A stretch of 64,000 bases of DNA from Xanthobacter autotrophicus (GCF_043194295.1 NZ_JBAFVK010000004.1); one strand, 5' to 3'. Counted from the stretch's first letter, positions 25,301 through 34,287 are shown. The notes: a model not told the origin generated them from the sequence alone. Program-made: numbers and translations.

Positions 25301-28300
25301 CTACGGCACCACCACCGCCGTCACCGCCGCGCCCAGGCCGACGCTGGCGGAGCGCTGGGCGACACGCACGGTGAGGGTGGCCTGCGGCGTGCCGAAATCG
25401 GCCAGCTCATCCGCCGCCCCATAGAGCAACTGTGGCGCGCTCACCTCGAAGGCGCGCACCACGCCGGCGCCGGAGAGGATTTCCACCCGGTAGGCCTCGC
25501 TCGCCTCGCCCAGGGGCACCTCCAGCGCGTCCCAGCCATCGCCGGCGATGCGGGTGCGGCGGATGAAGGAGAGCACCACGCCCTCCGCCGTGCGCCGCCC
25601 GCGCACATGCACCGGCGACAGGGGACGCAGGGCGAGGCCGGAGGCGGTGGCGGTCACCTCCGTGACATCCTCCGATCCCTGGTCGTCCCGCGCCGCGCCC
25701 ACCCGGTAGATGGAGCTGCGCCCCAGCGCCGAGAGGCCGCTCGCCACGCTCACCAGCGTGCCGTCGATACGGACGAGGCGCGTGCCCGCCGGCCAGATCG
25801 AAGCGCCCGCCGCCTCGGTACCGGCGAGGCCGCGCAGCAGGCCGGAGAGGCGGTAGGTGTCGGTGTCGATCAGCTCGGCGCCGGTGAAGGCGATGAGTTC
25901 CAGCGCCCGCCCCTCCGCCACCAGAGCCGCGAGATTGGCGCCGGTCAGAACCTCGCTCTCGCGCGCCGGAATGAGGAGGGAGGATTGCAGCAGCACGTCG
26001 ACGCTGCCGGAGCGGTCGAAGCGCCAGAGCGGCCCCGGCGACAGGTCCGAAATCAGCGTGCCGAAGGTGGCGGAGGCGGTGACCGGAGCCACTACCTCGA
26101 AGCTCTCGCCATCCCCCGAGCGCCAGATGGCCAGCGTCCCCGGCCAGGGCGTGGCGGCAGCGGCAAGATGTTGCAGTGGAACGGGTTCCGCCTCCGACAG
26201 GGCGGGCAGGTCCAGCACCATCACCTCCGGTGGGCCGGACACGGCGGGCAGCGCCACGCTGCCGCCGGAGGCCGGCGCCAGCGCCGCGTCGAACACCTCC
26301 GGCTCGATGCTGCGGGCGGTAACGGCCAGCGCCTCGCCCTCCTCCACCCGGGTGATTTCCAAGAGCCGCGCCCGCCCGTCGAGGGTGAGGCGCACGAGGT
26401 CGCCGGGCCCCAGCGCGCGAAGCGAGGGCGGCAGCGAAAAGGTGAACGTCTCGCGCCCCGCCCACAGGTCCTGCAGCCAGATGTCGGCGGCCCGCACCAT
26501 GGCCGCGTCGGAGGCCACCACGGCGAGGTCCGCATGGCTCACGTGGCGGCTGCCCCCCTTAAGGCGGCGGGAGGACACGGTGGCGCGGCGATAGTCCTTC
26601 AGGCTGTCCACGAAGCCGATGGAGACCTGCAAGGGCAGTTCGCTCTCCTGCGCACGGGTGGAGGCGACGAGCGGATCGTCCTCGCTCCGCGCCAGATCGT
26701 CGGCGCCGATCTCGCGCACCGTCCCGACGCCATGGGGACGGAAGGCGATGCGGCCCTCCGCCTCGCCGGCCTCGAAGGCGAAGGCGCGGGCCAGAGGCTC
26801 CAGAGCATCGCGGCCGGCCATGGGCTGGTCCACCACATAGCCGTCCACCCCACCGGAGAGGGACGCGGCGTCCACATCGTTCACGCCGAAATCGGCGCAG
26901 AGCGTCGCCACCAGCCCATCCAGCGGCGCGCCGCCGAGGCGGCCGGTGAGCCAGTGGCCGGTGGCCCAGTTGGCGCCATCCGCCCAGACGCTCTCGGCGA
27001 GGGGGAATTGCGGGAAGGGCCGCGCATCCCAGGTCCAGGCGAAGGCCTCCTCCACCATGCGCCCGCCATAGAGCGGCGCCGGCGGATTGTCGGCCGTGTC
27101 AGCGTCGGGGGCGAAGGTGCCGAGCACCACCTCCAGAAGGCGGCGCTGGATGAGATCATCCCGCGCGCCGGTGGAGAAGGGCGGCAGGGCGTTCTCCGAC
27201 GACTTGGCGTCGGGGAAGACGCTCGGCCGGTTGGCGCCCTTGTCCACGGCGGGGCAGCCGGTCTCCATCAGGCGGATGGGCTTGGCGCCGGGCGCGAACG
27301 CGGTGGGCGTGGCGAGACGGGTACCGGCGATGCGCTCGTGATGGGCATTCGCCCACCAGGACTTGAGGTCCTTCTGGCGATAGAGCCAGGGCTCGCCATA
27401 AGCGCCGTCGGTGATGGGCGTGCGCACCTGCGCGGCGCGGGCGGCCTCATCCGCATAGAACCAGTCGAACCCCTCGCCGGCCGTGAGGTTGGCCTTCAGA
27501 TAGGCGCGGTCGTGGATGTCGGCGGCGATCGCCGCGTCGAGATGGCCGGCGCCGTCGCGCCAGTCGGCGAGCGGCGGGTAGAAATCGATGCCGATGAAGT
27601 CCACCGCCGGCGCGCTCCACACCGCATCCAGCGGAAAGCGCACGTCGCCGTTGGCCCTCACCTGCGCGCCATATTCGGTCCAGTCGGCGGCGTAGGAGAC
27701 GCGGGTGCCGGAGCCCACCACCGCCTTCACGTCGGCGGCGAGGGAAGCCAGCGCCTCGGCGGCGGGTGAGGCGCCGGTGTCGTCGGTGAGGCGGGTGAGC
27801 GCCACCATCTCCGAGCCGATGAGGATGGCCTCCACGCCCCCCGCCACCACCGCCAGATGCGCGTAGTGGAGCACCATGCGCCGCAGGCTCCATTCGGCCG
27901 GCCCGTGATAGAGCACGCTGGTGCCATAGCGGGTGAAATCCCCCGGCCCGGCATTGCCGAACAGGGCGGCCACCTGCGTCCGGCACGCGGCGGTTCCGTC
28001 CGCCGAACTCGGCCGGCCGGGCGCCGGATCGCACACGATGCGCCCGCGCCAGGGATAGGCCGGCTGGGCGGCAGCGCCGGTCCAGGGATCGGGGCGGGTG
28101 TTGGCGGCAGGGATGTCCATCATCAGGAAGGGGTTCAGCGTCACCTTCAGGCCGGCCTCGTTCAGCCGGGCGATGGCCCGCACCACGCTGTCGTCGGAGG
28201 GCGTGCCGCCATAGGCCGAGCGCCCCTCAAACTGGGAGACGGCCAGCGCGCTGAACCGCGTCTCGCCGCCCACCGTCCAGTCGATGGAGGTGGACTTGTC

Positions 28301-29200
28301 GGTGCGTTCGGTGCGCGGGCGCACGGTGCAGGCCCCGGCCCTCAGGTCGTCGCCGAACCAGGCCACCACGAGGGACACCCGCTCCACGTTCGGGCAGGTG
28401 CCGGTGAGCTGATCGAGGGCCACCTCGAAATCACTCGCCGCCGTGCTCACATGGCGGTTCTCCCGGCCATAGCGCGACCGCCCATGCAGGTGGCGGACGG
28501 TGCGCGTGTCATAGGCGAACTCGCTGGCGCCGGGGATGAGGGTCACCGCCCGCACCTGCCGCTCCAGCGCGCCCACCGCGCGCTCCACTTCCACGGTGAT
28601 CTGGGGCAGGCGATTGCCGTAGTCGGTCAACTCCAGATTCTCGAACACCACATAGGCGACGCCGCGATAGGACGGCGTCGCGCCCGCCCCCTGCCGCGCC
28701 TCGATGAGGGGATCGGGCACCTGCGCCTCGTCGCCGAGATGGAGGCGCACGGTGAGGCGGCGGGTATCCAGCAGCTTGCCGTCGGCCCAGATGCGGCCGA
28801 TGCGCGAGAGCGGCCCCTCGCACACCGCCACGGCGAAATTGCCGTAATAGGTGTAGGTCGTGGTGGTGGGCTGGGATGAGCCAAGGCTCCCGCCCTTGCC
28901 GCCGGTGGACTGGGTGGCGGTGGTGGCCACCTCCTTGAGCCTGGTCGCCCAGATCACCTGCCCGGCCAGGCGCGCGCGGCCATAGACGCGGGGCAGCGGC
29001 GTGCCCTCGGTGGAGCCCATCACGTCGAGGTCGGTGAGACGCGGACCTTGCGTGTTGCGGGAGCGGTTGCCGCCGAACAGCGCGCCATCGATCGCCGCGC
29101 CGCCGAGGGCGCCCAGCGCCCGCCCGGCGATGGCGCCGACAGGGCCGAACAGCGCGCCGCCGACAAGGCTGCCGGCTGCGCCGAGAAGCAGGGTCGCCAT
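25301..29200 (-). CDS. GTA host-specificity/tail tip protein (orfg15-like, TIM-barrel)
   Basis: A 1299-residue protein, the typical size for GTA orfg15/megatron. It starts with a Gly/Ala-rich membrane-active-looking helix (LLLGAAGSLVGGALFGPVGA). It continues with PRVYGRARLAGQVIWAT, the glycoside-hydrolase-like TIM barrel (about 430-740, including VDFIGIDFYPPLADWRDG) and phage-tail-like beta domains. It forms the tip of the tail and is thought to handle peptidoglycan and receptor contact. It is the longest gene of the cluster and appears intact, with no frameshift. Confidence 0.9.
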   Translation of the reverse strand: MATLLLGAAGSLVGGALFGPVGAIAGRALGALGGAAIDGALFGGNRSRNTQGPRLTDLDVMGSTEGTPLPRVYGRARLAGQVIWATRLKEVATTATQSTGGKGGSLGSSQPTTTTYTYYGNFAVAVCEGPLSRIGRIWADGKLLDTRRLTVRLHLGDEAQVPDPLIEARQGAGATPSYRGVAYVVFENLELTDYGNRLPQITVEVERAVGALERQVRAVTLIPGASEFAYDTRTVRHLHGRSRYGRENRHVSTAASDFEVALDQLTGTCPNVERVSLVVAWFGDDLRAGACTVRPRTERTDKSTSIDWTVGGETRFSALAVSQFEGRSAYGGTPSDDSVVRAIARLNEAGLKVTLNPFLMMDIPAANTRPDPWTGAAAQPAYPWRGRIVCDPAPGRPSSADGTAACRTQVAALFGNAGPGDFTRYGTSVLYHGPAEWSLRRMVLHYAHLAVVAGGVEAILIGSEMVALTRLTDDTGASPAAEALASLAADVKAVVGSGTRVSYAADWTEYGAQVRANGDVRFPLDAVWSAPAVDFIGIDFYPPLADWRDGAGHLDAAIAADIHDRAYLKANLTAGEGFDWFYADEAARAAQVRTPITDGAYGEPWLYRQKDLKSWWANAHHERIAGTRLATPTAFAPGAKPIRLMETGCPAVDKGANRPSVFPDAKSSENALPPFSTGARDDLIQRRLLEVVLGTFAPDADTADNPPAPLYGGRMVEEAFAWTWDARPFPQFPLAESVWADGANWATGHWLTGRLGGAPLDGLVATLCADFGVNDVDAASLSGGVDGYVVDQPMAGRDALEPLARAFAFEAGEAEGRIAFRPHGVGTVREIGADDLARSEDDPLVASTRAQESELPLQVSIGFVDSLKDYRRATVSSRRLKGGSRHVSHADLAVVASDAAMVRAADIWLQDLWAGRETFTFSLPPSLRALGPGDLVRLTLDGRARLLEITRVEEGEALAVTARSIEPEVFDAALAPASGGSVALPAVSGPPEVMVLDLPALSEAEPVPLQHLAAAATPWPGTLAIWRSGDGESFEVVAPVTASATFGTLISDLSPGPLWRFDRSGSVDVLLQSSLLIPARESEVLTGANLAALVAEGRALELIAFTGAELIDTDTYRLSGLLRGLAGTEAAGASIWPAGTRLVRIDGTLVSVASGLSALGRSSIYRVGAARDDQGSEDVTEVTATASGLALRPLSPVHVRGRRTAEGVVLSFIRRTRIAGDGWDALEVPLGEASEAYRVEILSGAGVVRAFEVSAPQLLYGAADELADFGTPQATLTVRVAQRSASVGLGAAVTAVVVP

Positions 29201-29229
29201 GGGATGTCCTCAGGATCTGGAAGGGGGCG

Positions 29230-29670
29230 CTAGGCGACTCCCGGAAAGGCGAAGGCGAAGGCGAGGCGGCGGCGCCACCACGGCGCCAGATGCCCCTCGC
29301 ACACCCGGGCCCCGTCATAGGCATGGATCATGCGCGCGCCGTCCGAGAGGATCGCCGCGTGCTTGGCCGGAAGATGTGCGCGGAAGCGAAACAGCAGCAC
29401 GTCGCCGGGCTGCGCCGCTTCCACCGGCACGGCGACGAGGCAACGCCCGGCCGCCTGCGCCAGGGTCTCGCGGAGGCCGGCCTCGGCCCAGTCCGGCGCG
29501 TAAGGCGGCATGGCCTCCGGCTCGGGGCCGACCAGTTCCCGCCACACCCCGCGCACGAGGCCGAGGCAATCGGCCCCCTGCCCCTTCAGCGAGGCGCGAT
29601 GGAGGTAGGGCGTGCCGATCCACGATCGCGCCTCTTTGAGGATGGCGGCGCGGGTGAGGGGCGCGGTCAT
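29230..29670 (-). CDS. NlpC/P60 family peptidase (GTA orfg14-like)
   Basis: A 146-residue cysteine peptidase. Catalytic Cys35 is in GADCLGLVRG, His104 in AKHAAIL and the polar third position is near His116 (MIHAYDG). In the R. capsulatus GTA the matching protein is a tail peptidase that helps cross the cell wall. Its ATG overlaps the stop of the hub gene by 4 bases, and it precedes the host-specificity gene by 30 bases. Length and order match the family. Confidence 0.9.
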   Translation of the reverse strand: MTAPLTRAAILKEARSWIGTPYLHRASLKGQGADCLGLVRGVWRELVGPEPEAMPPYAPDWAEAGLRETLAQAAGRCLVAVPVEAAQPGDVLLFRFRAHLPAKHAAILSDGARMIHAYDGARVCEGHLAPWWRRRLAFAFAFPGVA

Positions 29671-30557
29671 TCCAGCAGGCTCCCGTCGTATCCGCCCTCG
29701 CCGGGAATGGCGACGGAGATGACGAAATCGTTGCCGGGCATGTGGGGGAAGCCGCGGAAATTGAGCGCGTTTGCGAAGCGGTCGCGACAGGTCGAAAACT
29801 GCTTGTCGCAGCCGGCGGTGAGGGCCATCTCATCGCCCTCCGCCACCGCGAAGGGTGGGCGCTGCCACAGGCGCAGCAGCACCCCTTCGGCGTCCACGAG
29901 ATGCGCCTTCACCTCGGTGACGAAACCCGCGTTGGCGCCGCTGGAAAACCGTGCGCGACCCCGCGCGAAAGCCGCCGCCGCAAAGGCCGAAAGACCGCTG
30001 ACGCGCAGGCTCAGCGCGCCTTCGACCGTCTCCACCGTGGCGCTTGCCGCATGGGCCGGGAGGGTGAGATCCACCCCGCAGCGGCCGTCGCCGAGATCGG
30101 CATCGCAACTGCTCGAGAGAAGCCGCCCGCGGGTCTGGTTGAGGCCATCGGACAGGCTGCGGATCTCGGCGGTGAAGACGCCGTCCTGGGCCCGCACCTC
30201 GCCGATGGTGCCGCGCCTCAAGAGCAGGCACTGGGCGGGGTCCTGCCAGTTCACCAGCAGCAGGTCGATGGTGGCGCCGTCATAGAGGCCGGCGGCGAGA
30301 TCGTCCTGCGACAGCGCATCGTGGGACAGCGCGCCGGACACCTCGGCGCCGGTCACAGCAAGGCCGGCTGAGTGGGTGCTCTGCGAGCCGGAAATGCCCG
30401 ACGCCGCCTTGCAGGTGATGCCAGCGACCACGAGGTCGCGGTCATGGTCGGTGAAGCCGGTGACGAGGCCGTCGCGCCGTGTCACGCGCCAGGCATGGCA
30501 CAGGGTGGTGGCGCCCGACGCGAGATGGTCCGAGAGGGCGGAAGGAAGGGTGCGCAT
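29667..30557 (-). CDS. DUF2163 hub protein (GTA orfg13-like)
   Basis: A 296-residue baseplate/hub protein with the DUF2163 pattern: HAWRVTRRDGLVTGFTDHDRDL near the N-terminus, CDADLGDGRCGVDL in the middle and a Cys-containing end CDKQFSTCRDRFANALNFRGF. The four cysteines of the last two segments could bind a metal or an iron-sulfur cluster, as I recall for the RcGTA hub. It overlaps orfg14 by 4 bases and follows orfg12 by 6. Confidence 0.9.
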   Translation of the reverse strand: MRTLPSALSDHLASGATTLCHAWRVTRRDGLVTGFTDHDRDLVVAGITCKAASGISGSQSTHSAGLAVTGAEVSGALSHDALSQDDLAAGLYDGATIDLLLVNWQDPAQCLLLRRGTIGEVRAQDGVFTAEIRSLSDGLNQTRGRLLSSSCDADLGDGRCGVDLTLPAHAASATVETVEGALSLRVSGLSAFAAAAFARGRARFSSGANAGFVTEVKAHLVDAEGVLLRLWQRPPFAVAEGDEMALTAGCDKQFSTCRDRFANALNFRGFPHMPGNDFVISVAIPGEGGYDGSLLE

Positions 30558-30563
30558 TTCGCC

Positions 30564-31205
30564 TCACACGCGGATCTCGATGACGGGGATGCGCGGGATG
30601 TCGCCCGCGGCGAAGGCGGAGAGATTCACCTCGAGGAAATCGGTGTCGAAACGCACCGGGACATCGAAGGAAAATCCCGCCGACACCACCGCCGACACGG
30701 CCGGGGCGAAGGCCGTATAAAAGGTGATTTCGCCGCGTGTCGCATCGATCGAAAAATGCGTTCCTTCAATGCGTTCTACCCCATTCACGGCGACGCGCAC
30801 GCTGCCCGCGACCGGCTTGGTGATGGCCCGCACATAAGGCGCGTGGAGACCGCCGTAGGTCTTCGTCAGCGCGAAGGTTGCGCGCGCGCCGTCGCCGGTT
30901 CCGATCACCTGGTCGACGGGCGTCGCGGCGTGTCCCGGCGGCGCGGAGGAATGGTCGAGACGGTCGCGCCAGCGGAAGCCGTAGAGACGCCCGCGACGCT
31001 CCTCGAAAAAGCTCACCACATCGGCCAGCGCGGCGAGGCTCTTCACCCCGTATCCGGCGTCCCAGTGACGACGCGAATCAGCCTGTCGCGTGTTGCGCTC
31101 CTCGCGTCCGGATGCGGTGGTCACCACCTCGGTGACGCGCTCTGGACCGCCCGAAGCGCCCAGCGCAACCTCCAGCGGGAACAAAATCTCATGGAAGGCG
31201 GCCAT
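30564..31205 (-). CDS. DUF2460 distal tail protein (GTA orfg12-like)
   Basis: A 213-residue protein with EILFPLEVALGASGGPERVTEVV, a W-containing DAGYGVKSLAALADVVSFFEERRGRLYGFRWRD block and the closing beta segment VRFDTDFLEVNLSAF, typical of DUF2460. It forms the ring between tail tube and hub. The ATG at 31205 lacks a strong ribosome-binding site. Unlike in the compact RcGTA cluster, it is separated from the tape-measure gene by about 1.9 kb of unrelated plus-strand DNA. Confidence 0.9.
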   Translation of the reverse strand: MAAFHEILFPLEVALGASGGPERVTEVVTTASGREERNTRQADSRRHWDAGYGVKSLAALADVVSFFEERRGRLYGFRWRDRLDHSSAPPGHAATPVDQVIGTGDGARATFALTKTYGGLHAPYVRAITKPVAGSVRVAVNGVERIEGTHFSIDATRGEITFYTAFAPAVSAVVSAGFSFDVPVRFDTDFLEVNLSAFAAGDIPRIPVIEIRV

Positions 31206-31314
31206 ATGATGCCCCTATTCCCCAATTCTTAGGCGAAAACAGTAGAGATGGCCTTGACATAGTTGAACGTGACGCCTTGACTTTGCTCTGCCCCGTTGAG
31301 CATGGAGCGAAAGC

Positions 31315-32049
31315 ATGGCCACCAAGCCCGCAAAAAAACCGGCCGTCGCCGCCGAGAAGCCCGCCGAAAAGGCACCTGCCCCGAAGGCTGCGGTGAAGGC
31401 CGCTCCCAAGGCGGCGGTTGCCAAAAGCACAGCACCCAAGACTGCAGCTGCACCCAAGGCCGCAGCACCGAAGGCCCCCGCGAAAGCCGCGGCGCCCAAG
31501 GCCGCCGCCGCCAAGCCCGCTGCCGCCAAGGCCGCTGCGAAGCCCGCCGCTCCCAAGGTTGCCGCTCCCAAGGCTGCTGCCCCGAAGGCCGCTGCGAAGC
31601 CCGCCGCCGCCAAGAAGGCCGCAGCGCCCAAGGCCGCGGCTCCCAAGCCGGCGGCTGAGAAGCCTGCCGCCGAGAAGCCCGCGCCGAAGGCCGTCGCGGC
31701 CAAGTCGCCGGCGCCCAAGGCTGCATCCGCCAAGACTGCCAAGCCCGCCGCCGAGAAGCCTGCGAAGGCCCCGGCCAAGGCTGCCGCCAAGCCCGCCGCC
31801 AAGCCCGCAGAGGTGAAAGCCCCCGCGAAGGCCGCCGCTCCCAAGCCCGCCGCCAAGAAGGCTGCGGCTCCCAAGGCTGCAGCTCCCAAGGCCGAGCCCG
31901 CGCCGGCGCCCGCGCCGGAAGCCAAGGCGGCTCCCAAGGCTGCCGCTCCCAAGGCTGCTGCGAAGCCCGCCGCCAAGAAGGCTGCTGCCCCCAAGGCCGC
32001 TGCTCCGAAAGCCGCTGCGAAGGCCCCCAAGGCCGCCGCCAAGAAGTGA
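31315..32049 (+). CDS. Histone H1-like Ala/Lys/Pro-rich protein
   Basis: A 244-residue low-complexity protein built almost entirely of AAPKAAAPK and KPAAKKA repeats. Only eight residue types occur (A, K, P, V, E, S, T, M), with no Arg, Gly or aromatics. Such basic tails are like AlgP, PhaF or eukaryotic H1 C-termini and bind DNA or polyanions. Unlike AlgP/PhaF it has no N-terminal globular domain. It is on the opposite strand inside the GTA cluster. The ATG at 31315 follows GAGCGAAAGC, and a TTGACA occurs at 31254. Consistent codon phase supports real translation. Confidence 0.72.
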   Translation: MATKPAKKPAVAAEKPAEKAPAPKAAVKAAPKAAVAKSTAPKTAAAPKAAAPKAPAKAAAPKAAAAKPAAAKAAAKPAAPKVAAPKAAAPKAAAKPAAAKKAAAPKAAAPKPAAEKPAAEKPAPKAVAAKSPAPKAASAKTAKPAAEKPAKAPAKAAAKPAAKPAEVKAPAKAAAPKPAAKKAAAPKAAAPKAEPAPAPAPEAKAAPKAAAPKAAAKPAAKKAAAPKAAAPKAAAKAPKAAAKK

Positions 32050-32060
32050 GCTTCGCTGCC

Positions 32061-32102
32061 CCGATGGCTGGCACTCGGCGCACTGCCGGAGTGCCCCATC
32101 GG
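32061..32102 (+). terminator. Long hairpin after the H1-like gene
   Basis: Outer arms CCGATGG and CCATCGG and inner arms GGCACTC and GAGTGCC make about 14 pairs with one 2-base bulge, starting 12 bases after the stop. No T-run follows, so Rho-independent termination is uncertain. Confidence 0.55.
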
Positions 32103-32764
32103 AGCGAGACAGGCCTGTCGCCCACGGGCGGCGGATGAACAGGGCCCGCATCCGGTTCGGCAGGACGGATGCGGCTCGTGTTTGCATTTCAAAAGGCGGG
32201 CTGGCCTGTCGTCATGGTTCGCCGTCATGACCCGCCTTCATGACGCGCAATCCAGATCGCGCGGTGCCCCAGATCGCGCGGGTTCGAGGCACCGGTTGTT
32301 GGCCCGCCTGATGGTGTCGGCCCGCACCGGCGTCGCGATGTTCCGAGCCGGAAGCGCCACGCCCGCCCCCGAGCGATCTGATTGCTTGCTCCCGATCACC
32401 GGGCCCCATCACTGGGTCCTCTGATCACTGGACCGGGGCGCGTCGTCCATCCTTACCCCCGTGCCGAGGCGCACCCGTGCAGATGATCGCGCACGTGGCG
32501 CAGACCAGGCTCCGCGCACCATCGTGCGCCCTCACGCGCGTCACTCCGCGCCGGCGCTTCCCTGAATTCGCGGGCGATCCAGCAATCGGATCAATGCCGT
32601 CTGTTCGGCCGGCATCGCAGCGACAGCCATGGGGCTTTTTTTCAATGCGGACTTGACGTTAAGGCATTGACGCACCTGCGCGCCGGGGATTTTCGCGGCG
32701 CCCCGGGCGCGCTATGCTGTCCCTGTCCCGCCTGCAAGCGGCAGGCTCACCTTGGACCCGCACC
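32103..32764. other. Gene-free stretch inside the GTA cluster
   Basis: About 660 bases with no supportable gene on either strand. It contains a direct repeat of CAGATCGCGCGG near 32250-32280 and three imperfect copies of a GATCACTGG-like unit at 32393-32434. A weak hairpin with seven T occurs at 32625-32642. Codon bias is poor in all frames. It may be decayed inserted DNA. Confidence 0.4.
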
Positions 32765-33130
32765 ATGCCCGACGCCGCTTTCTTCCCGCCCTGCCCCACG
32801 CCGCGCGTCCTGCGTCCCGCGCCCATCGGCGGACGCGCCGTGCGGGCGATGGGCGCGACAGGCGCTGCCCTCGCCGCGCTCCTGCTGGCGGGGAGCGCGC
32901 AGGCCCAGTCGGCGGCCGCGAAGAAGGACGATAGCAGCTGCGCCCAATACGGCGCCGGCTTCCAGAAGGTGCCGGGCGGCACATCCTGCGTGCGCACCGG
33001 CGCCACCGTGCGGGTGGAAGGCTTCAGCGGTTCCGCCATCACCAGCGCGCCAAGCCAGTTCGGCGGCACCCCTTCCGGCAGCGGCACCACCGCCACCGAG
33101 ACCAGCGACCCCTGGAAGAGCGCGCGCTAA
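32765..33130 (+). CDS. Small secreted protein, porin-N-terminus-like
   Basis: About 121 residues from ATG 32765, or 96 from GTG 32840, which directly begins a clean signal peptide (ATGAALAALLLAGSAQAQ). The mature part contains CAQYGAGFQKVPGGTSCVRTGATVRVEG, resembling the first strand of Hyphomicrobiales porins, then ends in a Ser/Thr/Gly tail. It is far too short to be a porin. It could be a truncated copy or a small envelope protein. It converges on the tape-measure gene with 9 bases between stops. Confidence 0.55.
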   Translation: MPDAAFFPPCPTPRVLRPAPIGGRAVRAMGATGAALAALLLAGSAQAQSAAAKKDDSSCAQYGAGFQKVPGGTSCVRTGATVRVEGFSGSAITSAPSQFGGTPSGSGTTATETSDPWKSAR

Positions 33131-33139
33131 AGCCCAACC

Positions 33140-33712
33140 TCACGCCCCGCGCTGGCCGCGCGCCACCGCCCGCGCCACCAGGCCGGACAGATAGGCCTCG
33201 GAGCGGCGGAAGCCGGCCATGTCCGGCGTGGACACATTCACCGTCACCGCCGCGCGTCCCGCCCCTTCCGCCGAGCGCACGCCGAGCCTGCCGTCGGTGC
33301 CGCGCGCCAAAGGCAGGATGGCCTCCGCCCCCTTCTCGCCCATCAGGCCGAGGCTGGCGCCGCCGAGGGGAAAATAGGTGGGCGCCGCCACCACGCCGCC
33401 GCGCGCGAACGGCATCACCCGCCCCTCCGAGATCACCCCGCCATGGGCGAAGCCGAGCCCGCCGGCCGCCCCTGAAAGCAGGGAGGACAGCCCGCTCTCC
33501 AGCGGCTTCAGGGCCGCCGTGAGGGCGAGGTTGGAAAGCCGCGCGGCCAGCTGCTCCAGCACGCTGCCGAGGTCCTTGCCCTGCACGGCGATGCCGGTGA
33601 AGGCGGAGGCCAGTGCCGAGGCGAAGCCCTTCGCCGACACCTCCACCTCCCCCAGCGCCGCCTTGGCGGTGCGGGTGTCCACCTCGATGGCGATATCGAC
33701 GGTTTCGGTCAT
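33140..33712 (-). CDS. Tail tape measure protein (GTA orfg11-like)
   Basis: This 190-residue protein has AHGGVISEGRVMPFARGGVV and FPLGGASLGLMGEKGAEAILPL, the conserved end of GTA tape-measure proteins. A helical segment precedes it. The R. capsulatus version is about 220 residues, so this predicts an equally short or shorter tail. GTAs have tapes far shorter than siphophages. It comes just after the two chaperone-like genes, as expected. Confidence 0.87.
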   Translation of the reverse strand: MTETVDIAIEVDTRTAKAALGEVEVSAKGFASALASAFTGIAVQGKDLGSVLEQLAARLSNLALTAALKPLESGLSSLLSGAAGGLGFAHGGVISEGRVMPFARGGVVAAPTYFPLGGASLGLMGEKGAEAILPLARGTDGRLGVRSAEGAGRAAVTVNVSTPDMAGFRRSEAYLSGLVARAVARGQRGA

Positions 33713-33721
33713 GACGGAGCC

Positions 33722-33934
33722 TCAGGAGGGATCGGGGAAGCGCTTCATCAGCGCGGACAGGTCGGGTCGCGACAGGCGGTCCAGCGCGGGCGGCAGCAGG
33801 GCCGAGACGGCGGCGGCCAGCTCCCGCGGCGTCATGCGCCAGAAGGCATCGGGGGCAAGCCGCAGCAGGCCGAAGCCGGCGCCCATGGCCGCCGCCCAGG
33901 GAAAGGGACGGGCGGCGTCGGGCCCCGGCCTCAG
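33722..33934 (-). CDS. Tail assembly chaperone (TIGR02216/GTA orfg10.1-like), start unclear
   Basis: The conserved part FPWAAAMGAGFGLLRLAPDAFWRMTPREL and the length of about 55-70 residues match the small chaperone next to the tape-measure gene. No ATG, GTG or TTG lies before the conserved FPW. Options are CTG at 33934 overlapping the orfg10 stop (CTGA), ATG at 33886, which loses FPW, or a -1 frameshift from orfg10, since this frame is -1 to it and open throughout. I list the CTG start. Confidence 0.7.
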   Translation of the reverse strand: MRPGPDAARPFPWAAAMGAGFGLLRLAPDAFWRMTPRELAAAVSALLPPALDRLSRPDLSALMKRFPDPS

Positions 33935-34287
33935 GCCTGCTGCGGCGGCGGAGGGGAAGCCGGCGCCTCCCCGACCGCATCGGCGGCGAAGGTGATGGCG
34001 AGCAAGTCGGCGACGATGCGCGCGAAGCCCGCCGCGCCGCCATCGGCGCGCATGCGCTCTACCTCGGCGAGGGTCACGCTCTCGCCCGCCCCGTTGAGGC
34101 CGGCTTTGATGATGCACGCCGCATCGCGGGCCGACAGGCGGCCGGTCTCGAACCGCGCGGCCAGCGCCATCAGGTCGTCGGCGCCGAACGCGCTCTCCAG
34201 CTCCGCGAGGGCGCCGAGGGTGAGCACGAGGACGCGCACGCGTCCATCCAGCACGGCCGCGATCTCGCCGCGTCGGGCATTGGGCAT
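33931..34287 (-). CDS. GTA orfg10-like tail protein
   Basis: A 118-residue protein with VLVLTLGALAELESAFGADDLMALAARFETGRLSARDAACII, the conserved core of the gene transfer agent gp10 family, a tail assembly chaperone. The tail is Pro-rich (SPPPPQQA). It lies between the major tail gene and orfg10.1, overlapping the latter's possible start. The ATG at 34287 is preceded by a purine-rich AAAGGACATCCC. Confidence 0.85.
   Translation of the reverse strand: MPNARRGEIAAVLDGRVRVLVLTLGALAELESAFGADDLMALAARFETGRLSARDAACIIKAGLNGAGESVTLAEVERMRADGGAAGFARIVADLLAITFAADAVGEAPASPPPPQQA

Noticed and set aside
31189..32187. Gly/Leu/Ser-rich minus-strand ORFs opposite the H1-like gene
   Set aside because: They arise from the complementary reading of Ala/Lys codon repeats; the plus-strand gene has a start site and sensible composition.
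32265..32310. tRNA-like GGTTCGAGGC motif
   Set aside because: No acceptor stem, anticodon arm or CCA end can be folded around it.
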